Part shown: positions 49,773 to 54,955 of the stretch, in pieces
How positions within the stretch are numbered: the stretch's first letter is position 1
Layout of the letters: each line of letters starts with the position of its first letter
Assembly (NCBI GenBank): GCA_009917455.1
Contig: QZDS01000032.1
Location: 1 to 54,955, forward strand
DNA: 54,955 nucleotides
Direction: 5' to 3'
Origin: a bacterium 1xD8-48
Lineage (GTDB): Bacteria > Bacillota > Clostridia > Lachnospirales > Lachnospiraceae
Made by a program: the position numbers and the translations under genes
Notes under the pieces: model-generated
Database searches by the model: none
The model's input: the letters and a program-made list of their open reading frames with translations, nothing else
What the model was told of the DNA's origin: nothing

Positions 49773-50506
49773 ACATTCCATTCAAGAAGCTTTCCGAGAA
49801 AGCGTTCAAGCTGACCGGTTTTGGGGCGGGCAAAGAGTGAAGCGCTGTCCCCATATTCCATAAGGCTCCCCTCACAGAGAAAAGCGGCTTTGTCGCAGGC
49901 ATGGCGGGCAAAGCCCATCTCGTGAGTGACAATGATAAAGTCCATGCCTTCATTTTTTAATTCATTAACCACATCTAAAACCTCAGTCGTGTATTCAGGG
50001 TCAAGAGCGCTGGTGGGTTCGTCCAGTAAAAGCAGCCGCGGCTTTGCCGCCACTGCCCGGGCAATAGCCACCCGCTGCTGCTGGCCGCCTGAGAGGGCTG
50101 AGGGTTTTTTGTGCCCGTCCCCGCTAAGACCGAAGCGTTCAAGGAGCTCTGCCGCCCGTTTTTCGGCTTCCTGCCGGGTATAACCATGGACCTGACAAAG
50201 GGGCAGGGTAATATTTTCAAAAGCGGAGAGATGCCGGAAAAGCCCGCCTTGCTGAAAGACAAATCCCAGCTCGCGACGGTATTTGTGGAGAGATGCCTCG
50301 TCGGAGGGGACCTTCTTTCCGTCAACCATAAGCTGTCCGGCTGTGGGAAGGATAAGCCCTCCGAGTATCCGCAGCAGAGTGGATTTGCCGCCCCCGGAGG
50401 GGCCGATTATTGCCAGCGTATGGATATCGTCGGAAAAATCCATGGGATTTAAAATCACCCGGTTATTGTCAAATTGCCTGGTCAGTCCCTGAAACTCAAT
50501 TTTCAT
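49769..50506 (-). CDS. Polar amino acid ABC importer ATPase (GlnQ/HisP-like)
   Basis: The 245-residue ATPase has Walker A GPSGGGKST near 35, signature LSGGQQQR near 137, Walker B LLLLDEPTSALDPE near 158 and switch VTHEMGFA. These are the marks of the GlnQ/HisP family, which drives uptake of glutamine, cystine, arginine or similar. A longer frame exists upstream inside the permease gene, but the ATG at 50506 follows aaaggag and gives the normal N-terminus. It overlaps the permease gene by 11 bases. Confidence 0.9.
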   Translation of the reverse strand: MKIEFQGLTRQFDNNRVILNPMDFSDDIHTLAIIGPSGGGKSTLLRILGGLILPTAGQLMVDGKKVPSDEASLHKYRRELGFVFQQGGLFRHLSAFENITLPLCQVHGYTRQEAEKRAAELLERFGLSGDGHKKPSALSGGQQQRVAIARAVAAKPRLLLLDEPTSALDPEYTTEVLDVVNELKNEGMDFIIVTHEMGFARHACDKAAFLCEGSLMEYGDSASLFARPKTGQLERFLGKLLEWNV

Positions 50507-51284
50507 ATTGGAATCTCCTTTCCAGACGCTTGCTGATAAAAGAAATGGGCAGGGTAAGGCACAGGTAAAGCAGCCCCAAAAACAGATAACATTCAAACAT
50601 CCGGAAGTTGACGGCGGTAATTTCACGGATGGTCTGGGTAAGCTCGATAACCGCAATCATGGAGAGCAGGGAGGAATCCTTGATTATGGAGGCAAACTGC
50701 CCCGTGAGGGCGGGCAGTGTGCGGGTGATGAGCTGGGGGAGAATTACAAAGCGCAGCGTCTGGCTGCGGGTAAATCCCACCGCCCTGGCGGCCTCAAGCT
50801 GAGATTCCTCTAAAGACAAAAGACTTCCCCGTAGGATTTCCGCGATATAAGCTCCCTCAAAAATGGAGAGGATAATAATTCCGGCCACAAAACGGTTTTC
50901 CACGCCCCAGGCGGTGCCTACAATATAAAAAAACAGATAAATCTGCATAATCAGGGGGGTGCCCCGAATAAATTTGATATAAACATTGCAAAAATATCGG
51001 ACAAACAAAAGGGGCGAGCTGCAGCCAGCAGCGCTCAATATACCGATAATCAGGCTGAGCAGAAGGCTTGCCAGGCTGATTCCGATGGTGACGAGAAAGC
51101 CGTCCAGGATGCGCAGCCGGAATTGTCCGAGAAAGGAAAAGTCCAGATGCACATTGATGGCGCCAAGGGACAGCCAGAATATGGCGATAAACAGTCCCAT
51201 GACAAGAAAAGTGTTCAGTATCGCTCCCGTAAGGGATATCCGTCCGGTATCCGGCGCAAGGAACAGTTTTTTAAGAAGCTTCAT
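50496..51284 (-). CDS. Polar amino acid ABC importer permease (HisM/GlnP-like)
   Basis: The 262-residue permease has an N-terminal helix, a core of four or five helices and the family motifs FIRGTPLIMQIYLFFY near 118 and SQLEAARAVGFTRSQTLRFVILPQ near 172, the latter contacting the ATPase. A GTG at 51293 is in frame, but the ATG at 51284 has gaggtga at good distance. A single permease means a homodimeric channel. Confidence 0.9.
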   Translation of the reverse strand: MKLLKKLFLAPDTGRISLTGAILNTFLVMGLFIAIFWLSLGAINVHLDFSFLGQFRLRILDGFLVTIGISLASLLLSLIIGILSAAGCSSPLLFVRYFCNVYIKFIRGTPLIMQIYLFFYIVGTAWGVENRFVAGIIILSIFEGAYIAEILRGSLLSLEESQLEAARAVGFTRSQTLRFVILPQLITRTLPALTGQFASIIKDSSLLSMIAVIELTQTIREITAVNFRMFECYLFLGLLYLCLTLPISFISKRLERRFQYEN

Positions 51285-51301
51285 GTCTGTCACCTCATTT
51301 T

Positions 51302-52114
51302 TCAGTCAGCCATATCGAAAAACCACTGAAAGCCCAGTGTGTCGAAGGCTTCCTTTTCTTCTGCCAGATGGACCCTGGTGAGTTCGTCAAAGCCGCCCTC
51401 TTTTTTGTATTCCTTCAGGAAAGCGTTTATCTGGGCTAAAAGCCCGGCATTGCCTTTCTGTACGGCAATTCCCCATTTTTCAGGCTCCTGAAAAGGAATG
51501 AATATGGCGGCGGTGGTGTCCGGATTGTTCTGCCAGTTGCGGTAGACGGTGAGCTGGTCGTAAATAAAGCCGTCCGCCCGTCCCTGGGATACCTCGGTGA
51601 CGCAGGCGCTTTCGTCCGGCAGTATGATAAGCTCCGCTTCGGTCAGGTTGTCCTGGGCGTAGAGGTGGCCGGTGGAGCCGGACTTCACGGCAATTTTTTT
51701 GCCCGGCTGATTTAAGGATTCTATGGTTTCGATTCCGGAATCAGCGTTTGCCAGTACGGCCAGCAGAGCGTTGGCGTAGGGGTCGGAAAAATCCACCTGC
51801 CGGGCGCGGTCGGGCCGTATAGTCATAGAAGAGATGACAATATCGGCGGCGCCGGTCTGCAGAGAGGGAATCAGCCCGTCCCATGCGGTGTTTTCAATTT
51901 TAATTTCACGGCCGGCGTATTCCCCGAAGGCTTTCATAAGGTCTACGCTTAAGCCGGCAGGCTCGCCCGCATCATTCCGGGTTTCAAAGGGCGGATAAGC
52001 CAGCTCCATTGCAACCACCAGGGGCTTGTCGCCGTCGGCTTTTCCGCAGCCTCCTGCGGCAATGATAAAAAGTATAACAAATGATACAAGTAAAAGAATA
52101 CTCTTTTTTTTCAT
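51302..52114 (-). CDS. Amino acid-binding lipoprotein of the ABC importer
   Basis: The 270-residue family 3 binding protein has a lipoprotein signal ending AGGC (Cys23). Signature stretches are VVAMELAYPPFE near 33, DGLIPSLQTGAADIVISSMTIRPDRARQVDFSDPY near 80-115 and IAVKSGSTGH near 142. It binds a polar amino acid or small peptide outside the cell. The ATG at 52114 follows ggagg; codons further upstream lack a site. It is the first gene of the leftward operon. Confidence 0.9.
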   Translation of the reverse strand: MKKKSILLLVSFVILFIIAAGGCGKADGDKPLVVAMELAYPPFETRNDAGEPAGLSVDLMKAFGEYAGREIKIENTAWDGLIPSLQTGAADIVISSMTIRPDRARQVDFSDPYANALLAVLANADSGIETIESLNQPGKKIAVKSGSTGHLYAQDNLTEAELIILPDESACVTEVSQGRADGFIYDQLTVYRNWQNNPDTTAAIFIPFQEPEKWGIAVQKGNAGLLAQINAFLKEYKKEGGFDELTRVHLAEEKEAFDTLGFQWFFDMAD

Positions 52115-52177
52115 AATTGTATGTCCTCCGATGTAAAATTTTTTCAGGAAAGAAACATTTGTTCTGTTCCTTTTAGT

Positions 52178-52206
52178 ATTATACCATTGGCGGGACGATG
52201 ACACAA
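52178..52206 (-). promoter_or_regulatory. Promoter of the amino acid importer operon
   Basis: On the minus strand TTGTGT (52206-52201) and TATAAT (52183-52178) are separated by 17 bases, 63 bases before the binding-protein start. Confidence 0.6.
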
Positions 52207-52344
52207 GAAGGCACTTTCAGGTAACTGCCTGAAAATTCGGGAGGCGATGAGGAAATTTGACAAAGTAAGAACGAAATCGCCAATTTTTATAATATTTTTT
52301 TCAAATATTTCCACAAAAATCTGTTAATTGTGAAGATTATGTTG

Positions 52345-52350
52345 TATAAT
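52345..52350 (+). promoter_or_regulatory. -10 box of the glgCD promoter
   Basis: A TATAAT box lies 35 bases before glgC; no consensus -35 is found at the expected distance. The AT-rich gap is shared with the divergent importer promoter. Confidence 0.5.
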
Positions 52351-52385
52351 TTCTACATGAGATTTTAAATTAGGAGGGTAGTATT

Positions 52386-53594
52386 ATGGCAAAAGAAATG
52401 ATTGCAATGCTTCTTGCCGGCGGACAGGGTTCCCGTTTGTATGCGCTGACAGAAAAGCTTGCAAAACCGGCAGTTCCATTTGGCGGAAAATATCGTATCA
52501 TCGACTTTCCGCTGTCAAACTGCGTCAATTCAGGAATTGACACAGTGGGGATTTTGACTCAGTATCAGCCGCTCGTTCTGAATGAATATATTGGAAATGG
52601 CCTGCCCTGGGATTTAGACCGCCTTTACGGAGGCGTTCATGTTCTTCCGCCTTACCAGAAAGCAAGCGGCTCTGACTGGTATAAGGGAACGGCAAATGCG
52701 ATTTATCAGAATATGTCCTTTATCGAGCGTTATGACCCGCAGTATGTTATCATCCTTTCCGGTGACCAGATTTGTAAACAGGATTACAGCGATTTCCTGA
52801 AATTCCATAAGGAAAAGAACGCGGAGTTTTCCGTGGCCGTTATGGAGGTTCCGTGGGACGAGGCTTCCCGCTTCGGCCTGATGGTTGCGGATGAAAACGA
52901 CAAGATTACGGAATTCCAGGAGAAGCCCAGGCAGCCCAAGTCCAATCTGGCTTCCATGGGAATCTACATATTTAACTGGGATATTTTGAAACAGTATCTG
53001 GAAGAGGACGAGGCCGATCCCAATTCCGAGAATGACTTTGGCAACAACATTATCCCTAATCTTCTTCGGGATAAGAGAAATATGTACGCTTACCATTTCA
53101 ACGGTTACTGGAAGGATGTCGGAACGATTTCCTCCCTCTGGGAAGCCAATATGGAAGTCCTGGACCCTGAACACAGCGGAATCAACCTGTTTGACGACGG
53201 CTGGAAGATTTACAGCCGTAACAGCGGCATGACCGGACATAAAATCAGCGCGGGCGCCGTTGTTGAGGATTCCATGATTACCGACGGCTGCCGGGTAAAG
53301 GGCACGGTAAAGCATTCCATTTTATTCTCCGGTGTGAGAGTGGAAAAGGGAGCCGTGATTGAAGATGCGGTTGTGATGGGCGGCACGGTTATAAAGGCCG
53401 GCGCCGTTGTGAAGCACTGTATCGTGGCTGAAAACGTGGTGGTCGGCGAGAACGCGGTGGTCGGCGCAATGCCTTCCGGCGAGGAAAAGGATGTTGCCAC
53501 CGTCGGTTCCGGCGTTGTCATTGGAGACAATGCGAAGATTGGCCCGAAAGCCATGGTAAGAGAAAATGTGAAGGGTGGTGAAGAAGTATGGTAA
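52386..53594 (+). CDS. glgC: Glucose-1-phosphate adenylyltransferase, catalytic subunit
   Basis: The 402-residue enzyme makes ADP-glucose from glucose 1-phosphate and ATP, the committing step of glycogen synthesis. It has the nucleotide-binding loop LAGGQGSRL at 10-18, [20 protein letters not shown] at 26-45, SGDQ near 125, FQEKP near 177, and a C-terminal left-handed beta-helix of hexapeptide repeats from about 290. It starts after ttaggagggtag. Its stop overlaps the glgD start region by 7 bases, so the subunits are coupled. Confidence 0.96.
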   Translation: MAKEMIAMLLAGGQGSRLYALTEKLAKPAVPFGGKYRIIDFPLSNCVNSGIDTVGILTQYQPLVLNEYIGNGLPWDLDRLYGGVHVLPPYQKASGSDWYKGTANAIYQNMSFIERYDPQYVIILSGDQICKQDYSDFLKFHKEKNAEFSVAVMEVPWDEASRFGLMVADENDKITEFQEKPRQPKSNLASMGIYIFNWDILKQYLEEDEADPNSENDFGNNIIPNLLRDKRNMYAYHFNGYWKDVGTISSLWEANMEVLDPEHSGINLFDDGWKIYSRNSGMTGHKISAGAVVEDSMITDGCRVKGTVKHSILFSGVRVEKGAVIEDAVVMGGTVIKAGAVVKHCIVAENVVVGENAVVGAMPSGEEKDVATVGSGVVIGDNAKIGPKAMVRENVKGGEEVW

Positions 53595-54730
53595 ACTCAA
53601 ATACAAATGCACTGGGCATTATTTTCCCGAACAGTTATGACGCGCTTGTCCCCGAACTGGTGAATGTGCGTTTGATGGCATCCATTCCTTTTGCCAGCCG
53701 TTACCGTCTGATTGACTTTATTTTATCCAGTATGACCCATTGTGATATCAACAACGTATCCATCATGGTAAATAACAACTATCATTCCCTGATGGACCAT
53801 CTGGATTCCGGTCGTGAATGGGACCTGGTACGTAAAAATGGCGGTTTGAATATTTTCCCTCCTTTTGCGGAAAAGGGAGCGAAACCTTACACCGGGCGCG
53901 TAGGCGCACTGGCAAGTATTCTGGATTTCTTAAGGGACCAGAAGGAAAAATATGTGGTGATTACAGACACCAACGTTGTTGTCAATATTGACTTTAAGGA
54001 TATGATTCAGTCTCATATTGACAGCGGCGCGGATGTAACTATCGCCTACAATCAGCAGGAGATTCCCGAAAGCCTCCGTCAGTCTACGGGTATCGACAAG
54101 GGATACTACTATGCCTTTGATATTGAAGACGGAAGAATTACAAAGATTTACGTGAATTCCAGAGCGGAGGGCGTTCAGAACTTCTCCATGAATATGTTTG
54201 TGGTTGAAAGGGAGCTGCTAATCGAGCTGATTGATACCGCCTTTGTAAACGGCGATGAATTCTTTGAACGCGACGTGCTGATGCCTCAGCTCAACAAATT
54301 AAATATCCATGCTTATAAATATGAAGGCTATCTGGCGCGTATCTGCGATATGAAGAGCTACTTCGACGAAAACATGAAGCTTCTTGACGATTACAATCTG
54401 GACGCGCTGTTTGAGGGCTCTCCTATTTATACCAAGATTCACGACGACAATCCGACCAGATACATAGAAGGCGCAAAGGCTCAGAACGTAATGACTGCCG
54501 ACGGCTGCGTCATCGAGGGCGAAGTGGAGAACAGTATATTGTTCCGCGGCGTTAAGATTGCCAGGGGCGCAAAGGTAAAGAACTGTATTCTGATGCAGGG
54601 CACAGTGGTTGAGGCAGGTGTGGACGCCGAATATCTGATTATGGATAAGAACGTTACAATAACAGCCGGCAAGGAAATCAAGGGAACAAGCACTTTCCCG
54701 GTTTATATAGGGAAGTTCCAGAAGGTTTAA
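53588..54730 (+). CDS. glgD: GlgD, non-catalytic partner of ADP-glucose pyrophosphorylase
   Basis: The 380-residue paralogue keeps the fold ([25 protein letters not shown] near 32-56; beta-helix repeats from about 285). The N-terminal loop reads [10 protein letters not shown] in place of the catalytic GGxGxRL, and the usual catalytic residues are missing. In Firmicutes GlgD joins GlgC and raises its activity. The overlap with glgC and the terminator after its stop codon define a two-gene unit. Confidence 0.93.
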   Translation: MVNSNTNALGIIFPNSYDALVPELVNVRLMASIPFASRYRLIDFILSSMTHCDINNVSIMVNNNYHSLMDHLDSGREWDLVRKNGGLNIFPPFAEKGAKPYTGRVGALASILDFLRDQKEKYVVITDTNVVVNIDFKDMIQSHIDSGADVTIAYNQQEIPESLRQSTGIDKGYYYAFDIEDGRITKIYVNSRAEGVQNFSMNMFVVERELLIELIDTAFVNGDEFFERDVLMPQLNKLNIHAYKYEGYLARICDMKSYFDENMKLLDDYNLDALFEGSPIYTKIHDDNPTRYIEGAKAQNVMTADGCVIEGEVENSILFRGVKIARGAKVKNCILMQGTVVEAGVDAEYLIMDKNVTITAGKEIKGTSTFPVYIGKFQKV

Positions 54731-54749
54731 GGTTAAATAAAAGATTTGG

Positions 54750-54787
54750 GAAAAGGGAAGGGTGGAAACTTCCCTTTTCTTTTATTA
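54750..54787 (+). terminator. Rho-independent terminator after glgD
   Basis: gaaaagggaag (54750-54760) pairs with cttcccttttc (54769-54779) around an 8-base loop, followed by tttttatta. Confidence 0.92.
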
Positions 54788-54821
54788 CAATAAATTGGTA
54801 CGCGAAGCGTGGCAAGGTTTG

Positions 54822-54850
54822 TTGACATTAGGGTATACTGTAAATATAAT
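54822..54850 (+). promoter_or_regulatory. Perfect consensus SigA promoter leading out of the window
   Basis: TTGACA (54822-54827) and TATAAT (54845-54850) are separated by exactly 17 bases, the only full consensus match in the window. Transcription should start near 54857. The last 98 bases hold no complete gene, so the target lies beyond the window. Confidence 0.85.
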
Positions 54851-54955
54851 AATAGTACAAAAAATAATACAAAAAATGTATATTATAACTTCTCGGAATC
54901 TCAATGAATGTGATTCTAACTGAAAATTGACAACTGAATATGGTGCAGGAAAAGA

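Noticed and set aside
1..54955. CRISPR arrays, insertion sequences or rRNA genes
   Set aside because: No spaced repeat array, transposase or ribosomal RNA sequence was found on either strand.

Overview
The window looks like a chromosomal segment of an anaerobic Clostridia, most probably a gut Lachnospiraceae. This is an inference from the gene content: the paired glgC-glgD genes, LplB/LplC/LplA-type sugar importers, Bce/lantibiotic-type two-component plus ABC modules, strong AGGAGG-like ribosome binding sites and many TTGAMA-17-TATAAT promoters. No rRNA, CRISPR array, transposase or integrase was found.

Region 1 (1-9.6 kb) is a sugar catabolic locus. It starts with tRNA-Asn and a GH172 (DUF2961) glycosidase. 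Diverging from GH172 is an operon for a PfkB kinase, an L-fucose/L-arabinose isomerase-like enzyme and a class II aldolase, followed by a ROK regulator, a YicI-like GH31 glycosidase and a nitrilase-family amidohydrolase. Isomerase, kinase and aldolase suggest an isomerise-phosphorylate-cleave route for a sugar released by GH172 or GH31. The kinase and GH31 promoters share a 12-bp element at an identical distance from their -35 boxes.

Region 2 (9.7-31.1 kb) opens with tRNA-Glu and tRNA-Cys, then a decayed AlbA-type ATP-binding protein gene. It holds four OmpR-type two-component systems. Three lie beside ABC exporters: a lantibiotic-immunity-like one, a large FtsX one, and an ABC-2 one in an apparent operon with an iron-sulfur aldo/keto reductase. 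All three exporter promoter regions contain a direct repeat with 11-bp periodicity, as expected of response-regulator sites. Also here are a phosphotransferase, an SOS-controlled Y-family polymerase (dinB), a metallophosphoesterase and a small conserved protein. The region reads as an envelope-stress or antimicrobial-peptide-defence neighbourhood, in part probably acquired.

Region 3 (31.1-49.8 kb) is a pectin / rhamnogalacturonan-I locus. It has an unusual ArsR-type regulator with a large C-terminal domain, a GH2 enzyme behind a well-formed promoter with palindromic operators, a polysaccharide-deacetylase-like protein, an unrecognised 223-residue protein and an AraC regulator with an extracellular sensor. 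An oligosaccharide importer, GH28, GH105, a GDSL esterase with SLH-like repeats, a GH106-like rhamnosidase and a TIM-barrel sugar isomerase follow. None of the enzymes has a visible signal peptide, so oligosaccharides are probably imported and dismantled in the cytoplasm.

Region 4 (49.8-55 kb) holds a leftward polar amino acid ABC importer and the rightward glgC-glgD pair for glycogen synthesis. After the glgD terminator, a perfect consensus promoter points out of the window.
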